Shown: piece after piece, positions 46,045 through 57,733 of the stretch | Numbering within the stretch: position 1 is the stretch's first letter | Layout: each line of letters starts with the position of its first letter | DNA from: Mercurialis annua | Taxonomy: Eukaryota > Streptophyta > Magnoliopsida > Malpighiales > Euphorbiaceae | Length of the DNA: 64,000 nucleotides | Reading direction: 5' to 3' | NCBI RefSeq assembly: GCF_937616625.2 | Contig: NC_065576.1 | Coordinates: forward strand, 29,261,128-29,325,127 | The notes under the pieces: model-generated | Database searches by the model: none | What the model was told of the DNA's origin: nothing | What the model saw: only the letters and a program-made list of their open reading frames with translations | Position numbers and translations under genes: made by a program

Positions 46045-46290
46045 CACCTCACATGCTAGGTGTTACACACCAAGCAAAGGTGTTACCACCATTCGACACC
46101 TCACATGCTGGGTGTCACAAACCAAACATAGGTGTTACCACCATATAACACATCACATGCTAGGTGTCACACATCAAGCATAGGTGCTGCCACCATCTGA
46201 CACGTTGGATGCTAGGTGTCACACACGGAGACATACATGACATCATCACATAACATCATCGTGACATCATCACACGACATCATCACATTA
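46045..46290. repeat. short tandem repeats upstream of the copia promoter
   Basis: Four imperfect units of about 55-60 bp built around CACATGCTAGGTGTCACACA and CAAGCATAGGTGTTGCCACC, followed by repeats of TGACATCATC or ACATCATCAC. Equivalent blocks are at about 11270-11430 and 41865-42130. Confidence 0.75.
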
Positions 46291-47485
46291 ACTTGGAAAA
46301 AATAAAATTTGGTGCCTACTAATATATAACTCTTGCAAATTACTCCTTAATTTATTCTTGTTTTTCATCTTAGATTAATTTCTGAGATATGCTATTATCT
46401 ATATGAAATCGATCTCTCCTAAACGCAATCGGTTGCACACCCTATTGTGTGTGACTAAGTAGGTTCACATCTATATGGCAATGAGAGTCATAATAAACGC
46501 CTTTCTTATATTAAATAATTTAATCCCATTAATTATTAATTCTCGTAGATCATGAGTGACGTCTAGCAACATATCACGACCACCAAATAGATATGAATGT
46601 TACGATGCATTCTTTATGAACTAATGTTCATAATTACTTTACACTCAAAATTCCCTTCATCTAAGAATCTGATCTCGACTAGTGTCACGGTTAAGTCCAA
46701 CACTGTTTATCTTGATCATATGGCATCATCTCAGTTCTTATTCTTGATAAAGATGACTTCTACTAGAAACAACTTTTTAAGTAAGTCATATACACCTACA
46801 TAGGTTTTATTATGGATAAAGAACAATTTGAGATAGCATAGAATTGTTTCTCTGTTCATCTAGAGTGATAAATCCTCTCTGGTTAAACCCCTATATCCAT
46901 ATACAACTAACTAAAGCCAACACATCCCGCGATCTTAGCTCATGAAAGATCTAGGGATAAGGAGTATCAAACTCTAATCACATATATTCAAGATAGTGTC
47001 ACCGCAAGTCAAAGGACATATGTACAATTATGAACTAGATGACATAAAATTGACTTTGAAGAAATACCATATATAAGTCATCTAGCGTCACTTGTTCGAC
47101 TTACTCAAACATTTTGAGTGTCCATATATTTATTCATATGCCCATCAAGTAGTATGAGACTCACTACTTTCTATAATTAGTAACTCTTTACTAATAAGGA
47201 GACTAAACAAAGGTGACAATCTTTTCGGGATAATATGATGCCCTTATTCATAGGACCCCATCGATCGTGAACGTTTATTTAGATCACATGTATAATAGAA
47301 TCTATCACTCATATTCTTAATAACTTAAGAATAGATTCTATCACAATGTTATAAGGATAATATGCAATAAATAAACGCTTAGTTGATGAGACACGTAGTT
47401 CTAACAAAACATATATATCATTGCCATTGGGATTTGTTTATACAAGTATACATACAAAATGGCCCTAGGGCACATACTACTAACA

Positions 47486-49398
47486 AATATAACCTAACAT
47501 TGCTTAGGTAATCATAATAACGTGTAATAAAAACTTAAGATGGGACATACTAATCTAGCGTCACTTTTCGCGTACACATTGCATATTATTACCTCTTCCT
47601 GCTTAGTTAATCCAGACGGCGCGTTAAGGAGAATTAAGACGGGAGATAATAATCTAGCATCACTTTTCATGCACACATTGCATAATATAACCTAACCAGG
47701 CTTAGGTCATTCAAACGACGCGTTAAAGAGACTTGAGACGGTGCATACTAATCCACCCTCTTTTTTCACTCACAATTTGCTTATTATAACCTAACCATAA
47801 TTAGGTAATTAGAACGACTCTTTAAAGAGACCTGAGACATGGCATACTAATCTAACCCCAAGTTTTACGCACACTTTCCATAATATAACCTAACCTGAAT
47901 TAGGTAATTAGAGCAACGCGTTAAAGAGATTTGAAACGGGGCATACTAATCGAGCCTTTCTTTTAAAGCACACTTTTTGAAATATAACCAAACCATGCTT
48001 AGGTTATCCGAACGATGCGTTAAAGAGACTTAAGATGGGGGATAATATTCTAGCTTCACTTCTCCCGCATAAGTTACATAATATAAACTAACAATGCTTA
48101 GGTAATTCGAACGAGGCGTTAAAGAGACTTAAGATGGGCCATACTATTCTTGTCTCATAATTCATGCACACTTTACGTAATATAACCTAGCCATGCTTAG
48201 TTAAGTGAAAGACATATTAAAGAGACATGATTCTGTGTATACTAACCTAGCCTCATTTGTTGGGCACACTTTCTGTAATATAACATAACCATGGCAATTA
48301 GAATGACGTGTTTAAGAGACTTGAGACGGGGTATCTTAATCAACCCTCAATTTTTAATCACACTTTGTATAATATAACCGTACCATAATTAGGTAATTGG
48401 AACGATGCGTTAAAGACACTAGAGACAGGGCATAGTAATTTAGCGTCATTTTCACGCACAATTTGCATAATATAACCTAACAATAATTAGGCAATTCAAA
48501 CGACATGTTAAAGAAACTTGAGACAAGGCATACTACTCTATCCTAACTTTTCATGCATACTCTACGTAATGTTACGTAACCATGCTTAGGTAATAGGAAC
48601 GCTGCGTTAAAGAGACTTGAGTAGAGGCATACAAATCGAGCCTTATTTTACATGAAAAAATTTTGCAGTATAGCCTAACATGCTTAGATAATCAGAAAGA
48701 CGCGTTAAAGAGATTTGGAATGGGGCATACTAATATAGCCTTAATTTTCACGCACCCCTGTATAGTATAACCTATTCATGCTTAGGTTATCTGACTGACG
48801 CATTAAAGAGACTTAAGACAGGACATACTAATCTAGTGACACTTTTCATGCATAAATTGCATAACATAACCTAACAATGCTTAGGTAATACGAACGACGC
48901 GTTAAAGAGACTTGAGACATGACATACTAATCTAGTGTCACTTTTCATGCATAAATTTTATATTATAAACTATCAATGCATATGTAATCCGAATGACGCG
49001 TTAAAGAGACTTGAGACTGGACATACTAATCTAGCCTCACTTTTCACGCACACATTGCATATTGTAACCTCACCAAGCTTAGGTAATCCGGACGGCGCGT
49101 AAAAGAGACTTGAGATGGGACAAACTAATCTAGCGTCACTTTTCACGCACACATTGCATAATATAACCTAACCCTGCTTAGGCAATCCGAAATACAGGTT
49201 AAAGAGACTTGAGACGGGGCATACTAATCTACCCTCTTTTTTCACTCATGCTTTGCATATTATAACCTAACCATAAATTGGTAATTAGAACAACTTGTTA
49301 AAGAAACCCGAGACATGCAATACGAATCTAGCCCCAATTTTCATTCACACTTTGCATAATATAACCCAACCATAATTAGGTAATTTAAACGACGCGTC
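47486..49398. repeat. 99-bp tandem satellite, block 5
   Basis: About 19 monomers between copia copy 2 (whose right target duplication AATAT is 47486-47490) and the Tekay-like element (whose left target duplication GCGTC is 49394-49398). Monomer phase continues smoothly across both insertions. Confidence 0.95.
49394..49398. repeat. target-site duplication GCGTC (left)
   Basis: GCGTC in satellite motif GACGCGTC, repeated at 60643-60647 where CAAAGAGACTTG continues the monomer. Confidence 0.95.
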
Positions 49399-49576
49399 TG
49401 TAATATCCCGTAAAATTTTACATTTTTTTTACATTTAAATTCCGACATTTTTCCCGGTCGTTTTGAAGTAATCTCGATATTAGTGGCTTGGTTCGAGTTG
49501 TTTGGTTTGGGTGTGATTTATTGGTTTAACCAATTATATATTTAAATCAAAAATAAAAAAAAAATAGAATTCATTC

Positions 49577-49697
49577 ATTCCCGTTCGGGAATTGGAATTC
49601 CCGAACGGGAATCTCTTTTTTTTGGGCCTGGTCTCGTTCGAGACCAGGCATTCCCGAACGGGAATCATGGCCTGAAAGGCCATTCCCGTTCGGGAAT
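49577..49697. repeat. palindrome cluster in the Tekay-like LTR
   Basis: Four copies of ATTCCCG(TT or AA)CGGGAAT at 49577-49592, 49597-49612, 49650-49665 and 49682-49697. The first two together form a 36-bp inverted repeat with 17-bp arms around a central GG. A different palindrome of 24 bp around GGTCTCGTTCGAGACC lies at 49626-49649, and a GGCC...GGCC stem at 49669-49681. The cluster is repeated at 57912-58032 in the 3' LTR. Confidence 0.9.
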
Positions 49698-51596
49698 CAC
49701 ATCAGCCCATAGGACCCTTTCGTGTGGCCCTTTTCGATCTCATTTACGGCTCACTTCCCTACGTTATTTTAAGTCGATTTCTTCATTGAAAACCTAGATC
49801 ACACTGCAATCTAACCCTAGCCACTCTCCTTTCGTTCTTTCGCTGAGTATTGAATCTGTTATCATCTTCCAAAGATCGCTGTTCAGTAAGTGTTTATAAT
49901 TCCTTTGATTTCCAGATTTTGCTTTTGAACGGCTTTGCGTAATTTGATTCGTTCTTGTTTGTTTCTAGATCGAAATTGATTCCGCTTGATCTCAGACGTT
50001 CTAGACTCAATTCCCTACGATTCCCTATCTCGTTTTCGTTGAACGGTACGTAATTTAAGCTCGTTTTAATCGCCGTACGGTTAACCGCTTTGAACGTTAT
50101 ATAACCTGTTCTTGCGGATTGGTTACTGCCGATCCTTTGTTTATTTTTCTTGGTTATGATTTTACCTTGTTTTTGATTATAAATCTCTTGGGTTGTTGTT
50201 GTGTAAGATTTGAATGATTTTGGGATCCATCGTTGCTTGACGTTCTTGATTCCGTTTTGAAATTGCCGAATGGTTCATTAGTTACTGTTCTTCTTAATTT
50301 TGATTTCTATGAGATTGATTAATAACTAGATGATTGTTGTGTGGGTTGTGATTATGATTAGTTTGATGATTTTTAAAGTCGTTAAAGAGTTGTGAGATTG
50401 GTTTCGATTTTGGACGTAAATCACAGTAGCATGAGGAAGCCTTCAATGGCTTAGGCGGGCTGCTGTTTGATTAAACAAGGAAGATGATGGCTAAATAGCC
50501 ACTTTAGCCACCAAGTTATTTTGCTTAAATAAAATCAATCCTTTAAGTTTAACTTTACCTAATAACTTGGATTTTATTTTGATTTTCAAATTAAATATTT
50601 AAAACGAAAGTTGTTTATAAATTTAAGCTGATATAATTACTCGGGTAATTTTATTTAACTTTGAATTTCGATTTGGTATAAATTGGCTAAATTACAATTT
50701 AGCCCCTGAACTTATTTCTATAACTTAATTAAGTGGATTTTTGATTTATAACTTTGTATTTTGTATTAATTGTAAATAAAAGTAATTAATTTGATTTTTG
50801 GAAATCAAATTGGCTAAAGTGCAATTTAGCCCCTAATTGGCAAAAGTACCATTTAGTCCCTACTTGGTTAAAATACAATTTGGTCCCTGAATTTTTATTT
50901 GACTTATATAATTAAGTTTTTGGGTTGTAACTTGGGTTACTTGAAATTGAAGTTATTGAGTTCCGCTTTTAAAACGGTTTATTATTTTATGAAATTATTT
51001 TATAAATATAAACTCGGGTTTATATTTGATAAACGTTTTGATCGGGTTAGACTTGGGTCACCCGACAAGTGGGGTTAGCTTGGTAGTTAATGATAATTCG
51101 GCTAACCCACTATTTGGAAATTATTTATTATTTAAAATTATTAAATAATATTTATAAATTGAATTATAAGCGAGAACTCAATAGACTTATATTAATTGGG
51201 CTTTATTACCTTTTGGATATATTTGCGTTACTTTGGATTGTTTATTTACTACGTGTTAATTGTGCTAGTCTTATGTGGTGTCTAGTACTCTCTAGAGTTA
51301 GGGTCTGATTTTAATAATTATTTTATTTGTCTAGACTCGTCTACTGTTCGTGCTTCAGAGGCGAACCAGAGTTAGTTGCTTGCCGGTATTTCACGCGGAT
51401 TAGCAAGCTGTGAGTTTATATTTACTATTTACCGCTTTATTAAGTAAATTGTTATTTTAATATTAAATATATATACTGTACGTATATTTCGAACTGTTTT
51501 TATATTATGGCTTCTAGTTGGAACATGCTACCTAATGGGCATCATTAGGACTGCGTGCGCACCGGTATTGATCTGGGTAAGGTATATATGGAAATG

Positions 51597-51720
51597 TGGT
51601 AACTCGGTGTGAGCATAGCTCTCGGGACCAGGTAGAGTAACTCGGTGTAGCTCAGCTCTCGGGACTCTGGTATAAGTGTGGTCAGTGGTAACTCGGTGTA
51701 GCTCAGCTCTCGGGACCAGA
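51597..51720. repeat. short tandem repeats in the Tekay-like LTR
   Basis: Three units of 35-50 bp built on GTAACTCGGTGTAGCTCAG and CTCTCGGGACC, the first with a GTGAGCATAG variant. The same is found at 59932-60055 in the other LTR. Confidence 0.8.
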
Positions 51721-52311
51721 CCTATTGGATTATGATTATTATTTAGAATTGTGGATTAGGGTTCCAACTATTATCTGTAATATCGTTAATAAATGTTTTA
51801 AATGTTTTAAAGGTTTTCCACTTAATAAATGTAAATAGTGGTATGAACTCATCTCAGTATATCTGACCCCGTTGTTTTCCCAATTTTTCCCAGGGTTATG
51901 ATCTGAGAGAGTCGGGTGATCTCCGCATTTACTTTTCCTCGGAGGTTCCATTTATTTTGATAAACTGTCAAACTATTTTATTCTTAGACCGCAGTAGTAA
52001 CTAGACGTCTTTGTTATTATATTATATTTTGTCGGATTGGTTCGACTGGTTATATTGCTTTGGCATGTTATATTATTTATATTGGTTTATGATAAATCTA
52101 TTTTAGACTCAGAATTGGATAAGCATGTTATATTAACTGTTGAATATCATAACTGCTAGATTTAGGCTGAAGTCTCGGTTGCTCCCGAGCATTGGTTTCT
52201 GCAGGTTTATGTGTTTATATGGTTAGTTGAAAGGCTAGCTACGGGTTTTGGTACTACATTACCCATACCCTAGCGCCGGTCGCGATTCATGAAAATGGGT
52301 CGTGACAAACT

Positions 52312-52323
52312 TGGTATCAGAGC
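52312..52323 (+). promoter_or_regulatory. primer-binding site of the Tekay-like element
   Basis: TGGTATCAGAGC, complementary to the 3' end of initiator tRNA-Met, four bases after the 5' LTR. Confidence 0.95.
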
Positions 52324-52647
52324 TTTGGTTTCAAACCAAGGCCATTGCTTGTTATGTGTTTACTCTGTTCAGTATGGTTGTGTCTTAGGAACTACTGCGG
52401 ATATAGGATTTTGTCATGTCTTTAAAAACGTCATCTTTTGATTTTAAAACATTCTGCCTACACCAATAGGATTGCGTCGAGTCAGTCATTGTATGTTGTT
52501 TTGATGTTGTTAAATGTTAATTTTATTTCACTTGGGTGAACATTTTATTGTTGTTGATTTCTTGGGAAATCCTATATGTTGCTTGTTTTGTTCATACTTG
52601 GGTATGAAATATCTGTTATTTAAATTGTTGTCGTTCAATCTTAGGAT
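52324..52647 (+). other. untranslated leader of the Tekay-like element
   Basis: 324 bp between the primer site and the gag-pol ATG. It starts with a small inverted repeat (TTTGGTTTCAAACCAAGG). No open frame of note. Confidence 0.75.
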
Positions 52648-55600
52648 ATGAACAACTTTATTCGTACTCGTGCTCGTGCTGCGGCAGAGCAAGAAGCTGT
52701 GGCTGATGATGCGATTTCCATGGAAGTCGATCAGAACGTACCACCAGTTCAGGCTAATGCTGGATGTGGTCGAGGTGGAGGTGCTGGCAGAGGTAGAGGT
52801 GCTGGTAGAGGCAGAGGAGCTGGTGCTGGTAGAGGTGGAGCTAGAGGACGCGGTGCAGCAGGTGTTCAGGCACCGAATGTGCAGCAGGCACCAGAGGTGC
52901 AACAAGCACCAAATATGCAAGCGTTCGACTTCACTACTTTCTTGGCTGGCGTTGTCGAGATGCAGAACAATCAGGCTCTACTGCAGAATCAGTGTAATAT
53001 ACTGGGTCAGTTAGCGCAGCAACAGCAACCTCAGGTTGGTGCTGTAGCTGGTATTGGTGGACTTGCTGGTGTCGGTCATATTCCAACAGACAGAGAGTTG
53101 GTGATGACCTACTTGAAGTTGAATCCGACTTCTTTTGATAGTACTGGGGATGCTCTTGACTTTTTGGAGGAATTTGAGTACAACAGTCAGAGGATTCAAG
53201 CTTCTGATCGTCAATCAGTGATGCTTGTGGAGATGTCGCTGAAGGGTCCAGCTAAGGACTGGTATCGCGATAACATCAGGCCAGTTATGGATACTTTGTC
53301 TTGGGCTGATTTTGTGGTCAGGTTCAGAGGCTACTATCTACCCTTCTCTGTTACTGAGAGTTTCAGAGAAAAGCTGCTAAATTTGAAGAAGGGGGATAGA
53401 TCAGTGACAGACTACACTACTGAATTTGTACGTTTGGGGCGGTTTGCTATAGATCTTCAGGGTGATCAAGAGCGAGTGAACGACCGTTATGTTAGGGGTT
53501 TAGGCTCGGAGTTTCTTCCTTTGCTGATAGGGACAAACACGGAGTTTGCCCGATTAGTGGATAGTGCGCGGCGGATGGAGAATTCGATGGTTCAGTTTGG
53601 AACGATCTCTGACCCTTTCCAGAATCAAAAGGGAAAGAGTGACCTTCCTAGTGGGGGGCAGCAGGCCCCAGTGCAGCATAGTAGTGGGAATTACTACAGT
53701 GGCTCTTCTCAGGCCAACAGGGGGAGTCGACGGACTCACAACAAAGGGAGGCATAGTGCCAGGAGTGCTCCGTACAGTTCCAGTAGCAGTGGGAGCAACC
53801 GTGGTTCAGGACGCGGGTACAGTGGTGGATCGAACATTCCGTTCTGCCAGAATTGCAGACGTAGGCATTATGGTCAGTGCCAGTTAGCTCCTGGAGGTTG
53901 TTTCACTTGTGGCCAGCCGGGTCATTTTTCTAGGGAGTGTCCGACATCTGGGCAGCAGATGTCTAACTCCAGTGTGGCGCAGTCATCTTATCAGCAGCAG
54001 AGACCTGCGTTTACACAGTCTGTAGGGTACTCTCAACCTGCAGCATCTTTTGGTGGCCAGCGGGGCCGTGGTTCTGGTGGCAGAGGTTTTGGTGGCCGTG
54101 GTAACGGCGGTAGAGGTTCCAACGGTTATGGTACTGGACAGAGTTCGCAGCAGCAGCCGCAGGGTCAGGCCAGAGTGTTCGCACTTACTCCTCAGGATGC
54201 GCGAGCATCAAATGCTGTGGTGCAAGGTACCATTCCGATTTCTTTTATAGATGCTTTAGTGTTATTTGATGCGGGTGCAACCCATTCGTTTGTATCTACA
54301 TGTTTTGCTGGGAAATTGGGTAGAGCACCATCTGTTTTGAGTGAACCTCTAGCTGTGTCTACACCTATGTCTGAAGGTGTAGTAGTGGACGTCGTCTATC
54401 CTTCTTGTCCTGTGGTTATTCAGGGTAGAGAATTATGTGCTGATTTGATTGTACTTAACGTTCTTTCTTTTGATGTTATCTTGGGGATGGACTGGTTGTC
54501 ACGCCATTATGCTTCTATTGACTGTCGAGGGAAGTCAGTCGAGTTCAGGATTCCAGGTGATCTACCTTTTTCCTTTCAGGGAGAAAAGGCAGAGACACCT
54601 AAGAATCTGATTTCCGCCATCAAGGCGAAGCGGATGTTAGGCAAGGGTTGCCAGGGTTTTCTTGCTGTGGTTCGTGATTTGGAGGCTGGTGGTAGTGATA
54701 TGCATAGTGTGCCGATAGTGAATGAGTTCACTGATGTGTTTCCAGAGGAATTGCCTGGATTACCACCTGATCGTGATATTGAGTATTGCATTGATGTGGT
54801 TTCTGGTACAGCTCCGATTTCGATACCGCCGTATCGGATGGCTCCTGCAGAGCTGAAGGAGTTGAAGGACCAGTTACAAGAGTTGTTGGATAGCGGGTTC
54901 ATCAGACCGAGTACTTCTCCGTGGGGTGCTCCAGTTCTGTTTGTAAAGAAGAAAGACGGTTCCTTTCGACTGTGTATCGACTACAGACAGTTGAACAAGG
55001 CTACTGTCAAGAACAGATATCCTCTTCCTCGCATCGATGATCTGTTTGACCAGTTGCAGGGTGCGAAGTGTTTTTCCAAAATTGATTTGAGGTCGGGGTA
55101 TCATCAGCTACGGATCCGTGATGCAGATGTGCCTAAGACTGCTTTTCGGACTCGTCATGGACATTTTGAATTTCTGGTTATGTCCTTTGGTCTGACGAAC
55201 GCACCAGCAGCGTTTATGGATATGATGAACAGAGTGTTCAAGCCGTTTTTGGATCAGTTTGTTATCGTATTCATTGATGACATTTTGATCTATTCTCGGA
55301 GTGAGGAGGAGCATGCTTACCATTTGAGGACTATACTACAGACGTTGCGTGAGCATCAGTTGTATGCTAAGTTCTCAAAATGTGAGTTCTGGTTGGATCA
55401 GGTTACCTTTCTAGGACACGTGGTGTCAAAAGATGGGATCAAGGTTGATCCGAAGAAGATTGAGGCGGTTATGGATTGGCAGAGGCCAAGGTCAGTTACC
55501 GAGATCAGAAGTTTTCTGGGTCTAGCTGGCTACTATCGTCGGTTCGTGCAAGATTTCTCCAGAATATCTGCACCTTTGACTAAACTGACACAGAAGGGTG

Positions 55601-57615
55601 TCAAGTTTGAGTGGACTGACAAGTGCGAGGCGAGCTTTGAGAAGCTCAAGGAGATTTTGACTACAGCTCCGGTTTTGGCATTGCCTTCTGGCATTGATGG
55701 TTTCACAGTGTATTGTGATGCGTCTCGGATTGGTTTGGGTTGCGTTCTGATGCAACATGGACAGGTGATTGCCTATGCTTCCAGACAGTTGAAGAAGCAT
55801 GAGGTGAATTACCCTACTCATGATTTAGAGTTGGCAGCTGTGGTTTTTGCGCTGAAAATCTGGAGGCATTATTTGTATGGTGCTACTTGTGAGATTTTCA
55901 CTGATCATAAGAGTCTGAGGTATATCTTTGATCAGAGAGAATTGAACTTGAGACAGAGGAGGTGGTTAGAGTTGCTGAAGGACTACGACTGTACTATTCA
56001 GTACCATCCTGGTAAGGCTAATGTGGTAGCCGATGTGTTGAGTCGCAAGTCTTCGGGCAGCTTGGCTCATATTTCTGAGATTGGGCGTAGACCCATGGTG
56101 AGAGAGTGGCACAGTTTGATAGCTTCGGGCTATGGTTTGCAGATTTCTCAGGCTGGATGTTTGTTAGCACAGCTACAAGTGCAACCTGTTTTGATTGATC
56201 GGATCAAAGCTTTACAAGCTGAGGATCCACAGTTGAAACGGATTATTGAGGAGATTCAGCAGGACAGTAATTCTGAGTTTACTTTTGTGGATGGTGTTCT
56301 GAGACATGGTTCGAGATTGTGTGTTCCAGATTCAGATGGTTTGAGGGACCAGATTCTGGAAGAAGCGCACAAGTCTGCTTATAGTGTTCATCCGGGTTCT
56401 ACTAAGATGTACCATGATCTTAAGGGTACCTACTGGTGGAGCGGGATGAAGAAGGATGTCGCTGAGTATGTTTCTAAGTGTCTGACGTGCCAGCAGGTGA
56501 AGCTGGAGCATCAGAGACCTTTTGGCTATCTGCAGCCACTACCTATTCCAGAGTGGAAGTGGGAGCGGATTGCTATGGATTTTGTGGTTGGGTTACCACG
56601 TACTCGACAGGGATACGATTCCATCTGGGTGATAGTTGACCGTATGACCAAGTCAGCTCATTTCCTTCCGATTAAGGTTTCGTATACTGCTTCGAGGTTG
56701 GCTCAGTTGTACATCGACAGGATTGTAAGTTTGCATGGTGTACCGGTTTCTATTGTTTCAGACAGAGGTTCTGTGTTTACTTCGAGGTTTTGGAAAGCGT
56801 TACAGGAATCCTTGGGTTCTCGGTTGGATTTCAGTACAGCTTTTCATCCTCAGACTGACGGTCAGTCTGAGAGGACTATTCAGACGTTGGAGGATATGCT
56901 CAGGATGTGTGTTCTCGATTTCCAGGATAGCTGGGATACTCATTTGCCGTTGATTGAGTTTTATTATAACAACAGTTACCACGCGAGTATCGAGATGGCG
57001 CCGTATGAGGCTTTGTACGGGCGCAAGTGTAGATCTCCTATCTGTTGGGAGGAGGTCGGAGAGCGTAAACTCTCGGGAGCGGAGATTATTCAGATTACCT
57101 CTGAGAAGGTACCGTTGATTAAGCGGAGGTTAGAGACTGCTTTTAGTCGGCATAAGAGTTATGCTGATCCGAAGAGGAAAGACATTGAGTTCCAGGTTGG
57201 TGATTTCGTATTTCTTCGGGTTTCGCCTATGAAAGGCGTGGTTCGTTTTGGTGTCAAGGGGAAATTGGCACCGAGGTATATTGGTCCTTATGAGATTTCG
57301 GAGAGGATTGGAGCTGTGGCTTATCGTCTGGTTCTACCGCCAGACATGTCGTTAGTACATCCTGTGTTTCACATTTCTATGTTGAGAAAGTGCGTTTCTG
57401 ATCCTTCGCACGTGATTGTGCCCCAGAGTGTTGAGATTGACCAGGAGCTGTCCTATGAGGAACAGCCAGTTGAGATTGTTGATACGCAGGTGCGTAAATT
57501 GCGGAACAAGGAGATTCCGATGGTCAAAGTTCTCTGGCGCAATCATTCTGTAGAGGAGTGTACTTGGGAGACCGAGTTGGATATGCGGAATCGCTATCCT
57601 TTTCTATTTCCGTGA
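52648..57615 (+). CDS. gag-pol polyprotein of the Tekay-like chromovirus (1655 aa)
   Basis: A single intact frame. Residues about 1-90 are Arg/Gly/Ala-rich ([10 protein letters not shown]). Gag capsid is about 150-290 ([23 protein letters not shown]). A CCHC knuckle is at about 418-431 ([14 protein letters not shown]), preceded by a second Cys-rich stretch. Protease is near 541 ([11 protein letters not shown]). RT is about 745-905 with FIDD at 875-878. RNase H starts around 1024 (YCDAS, DHKSLRY). Integrase has an HHCC domain (~1238-1284), catalytic D1311, D1372 and E1408 (35-residue D-E spacing) and a GPY/F motif at 1546. A chromodomain-like segment lies at ~1607-1650 ([16 protein letters not shown]). 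In known chromoviruses such a domain may guide integration to marked chromatin. No lesions seen; gag and pol share one frame with no shift. Confidence 0.96.
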   Translation: MNNFIRTRARAAAEQEAVADDAISMEVDQNVPPVQANAGCGRGGGAGRGRGAGRGRGAGAGRGGARGRGAAGVQAPNVQQAPEVQQAPNMQAFDFTTFLAGVVEMQNNQALLQNQCNILGQLAQQQQPQVGAVAGIGGLAGVGHIPTDRELVMTYLKLNPTSFDSTGDALDFLEEFEYNSQRIQASDRQSVMLVEMSLKGPAKDWYRDNIRPVMDTLSWADFVVRFRGYYLPFSVTESFREKLLNLKKGDRSVTDYTTEFVRLGRFAIDLQGDQERVNDRYVRGLGSEFLPLLIGTNTEFARLVDSARRMENSMVQFGTISDPFQNQKGKSDLPSGGQQAPVQHSSGNYYSGSSQANRGSRRTHNKGRHSARSAPYSSSSSGSNRGSGRGYSGGSNIPFCQNCRRRHYGQCQLAPGGCFTCGQPGHFSRECPTSGQQMSNSSVAQSSYQQQRPAFTQSVGYSQPAASFGGQRGRGSGGRGFGGRGNGGRGSNGYGTGQSSQQQPQGQARVFALTPQDARASNAVVQGTIPISFIDALVLFDAGATHSFVSTCFAGKLGRAPSVLSEPLAVSTPMSEGVVVDVVYPSCPVVIQGRELCADLIVLNVLSFDVILGMDWLSRHYASIDCRGKSVEFRIPGDLPFSFQGEKAETPKNLISAIKAKRMLGKGCQGFLAVVRDLEAGGSDMHSVPIVNEFTDVFPEELPGLPPDRDIEYCIDVVSGTAPISIPPYRMAPAELKELKDQLQELLDSGFIRPSTSPWGAPVLFVKKKDGSFRLCIDYRQLNKATVKNRYPLPRIDDLFDQLQGAKCFSKIDLRSGYHQLRIRDADVPKTAFRTRHGHFEFLVMSFGLTNAPAAFMDMMNRVFKPFLDQFVIVFIDDILIYSRSEEEHAYHLRTILQTLREHQLYAKFSKCEFWLDQVTFLGHVVSKDGIKVDPKKIEAVMDWQRPRSVTEIRSFLGLAGYYRRFVQDFSRISAPLTKLTQKGVKFEWTDKCEASFEKLKEILTTAPVLALPSGIDGFTVYCDASRIGLGCVLMQHGQVIAYASRQLKKHEVNYPTHDLELAAVVFALKIWRHYLYGATCEIFTDHKSLRYIFDQRELNLRQRRWLELLKDYDCTIQYHPGKANVVADVLSRKSSGSLAHISEIGRRPMVREWHSLIASGYGLQISQAGCLLAQLQVQPVLIDRIKALQAEDPQLKRIIEEIQQDSNSEFTFVDGVLRHGSRLCVPDSDGLRDQILEEAHKSAYSVHPGSTKMYHDLKGTYWWSGMKKDVAEYVSKCLTCQQVKLEHQRPFGYLQPLPIPEWKWERIAMDFVVGLPRTRQGYDSIWVIVDRMTKSAHFLPIKVSYTASRLAQLYIDRIVSLHGVPVSIVSDRGSVFTSRFWKALQESLGSRLDFSTAFHPQTDGQSERTIQTLEDMLRMCVLDFQDSWDTHLPLIEFYYNNSYHASIEMAPYEALYGRKCRSPICWEEVGERKLSGAEIIQITSEKVPLIKRRLETAFSRHKSYADPKRKDIEFQVGDFVFLRVSPMKGVVRFGVKGKLAPRYIGPYEISERIGAVAYRLVLPPDMSLVHPVFHISMLRKCVSDPSHVIVPQSVEIDQELSYEEQPVEIVDTQVRKLRNKEIPMVKVLWRNHSVEECTWETELDMRNRYPFLFP

Positions 57616-57733
57616 GGTACAATATCCTGATTTCTTTGGCTTTTATGATTTTCACTTGTGTTATGTGTTGTTCTGGTGTGATATTACTTGTCGTGTTAAA
57701 TTCGAGGATGAATTTTTAATTAGCTGGGGTGAA
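57616..57733 (+). other. 3' untranslated region and polypurine tract of the Tekay-like element
   Basis: 118 bp from the gag-pol stop to the 3' LTR. The last bases, AGCTGGGGTGAA, form the purine-rich plus-strand primer immediately before TGTAATATCCC. Confidence 0.8.

Larger units (their letters stand above)
41068..47485 (-). mobile_element. Ty1/copia LTR retrotransposon, copy 2, internally deleted
   Basis: Same family as copy 1, minus strand. Plus-strand edges are TGTTGGCGCAGC and TACTACTAACA, with AATAT duplicated on both sides. In element order: complete 5' LTR (47485-45580), primer site, leader, gag, protease and part of the pre-integrase domain. A deletion joint at about 43194 then leads straight into the 3' LTR. 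Integrase, RT, RNase H, the polypurine tract and the first ~130 bp of the 3' LTR are absent. Gag is better preserved than in copy 1. Confidence 0.9.
45580..47485 (-). repeat. copia copy 2, complete 5' LTR (1906 bp)
   Basis: TG...CA edges, the primer site on one side and the target duplication on the other. It is the reference LTR of the family in this window. In element orientation: U3 from 47485, a cluster of TGACATCATC-type motifs (46230-46290) and several repeats of CACCTCACATGCTAGGTGTC (46045-46220), a TATA box at 46012-46020, then R/U5. The 68-codon plus-strand frame inside is not a gene. Confidence 0.88.
49399..52307 (+). repeat. 5' LTR of the Tekay-like element (2909 bp)
   Basis: TGTAATATCCCGTAAAATTT at the start and GGGTCGTGACA at the end. 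It has a palindrome cluster at 49577-49697, four variants of AATTT(A/G)G(C/T)CCCTGAA-like text at about 50690-50890, and three repeats of GGTAACTCGGTG with CTCTCGGGACC at 51597-51720. An 82-bp-wide segment 49790-49890 resembles a plant 5' leader (CTAACCCTAGCCACTCTCC), but the transcription start is not certain. The 72- and 70-codon frames inside occur identically in both LTRs and show no family resemblance. Confidence 0.93.

Noticed and set aside
51090..51308. 72-codon frame in the Tekay-like LTR (also at 59425-59643) as a small gene
   Set aside because: It is identical because the LTRs are nearly identical. AT-rich composition, no start context, no family resemblance.
52311..52325. tRNA gene remnant at TGGTATCAGAGC
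   Set aside because: It is the 12-base primer-binding site; no cloverleaf surrounds it.
52528..52920. Ser/Thr-rich 130-codon minus-strand frame
   Set aside because: Antisense shadow of the Arg/Gly-rich start of gag-pol.
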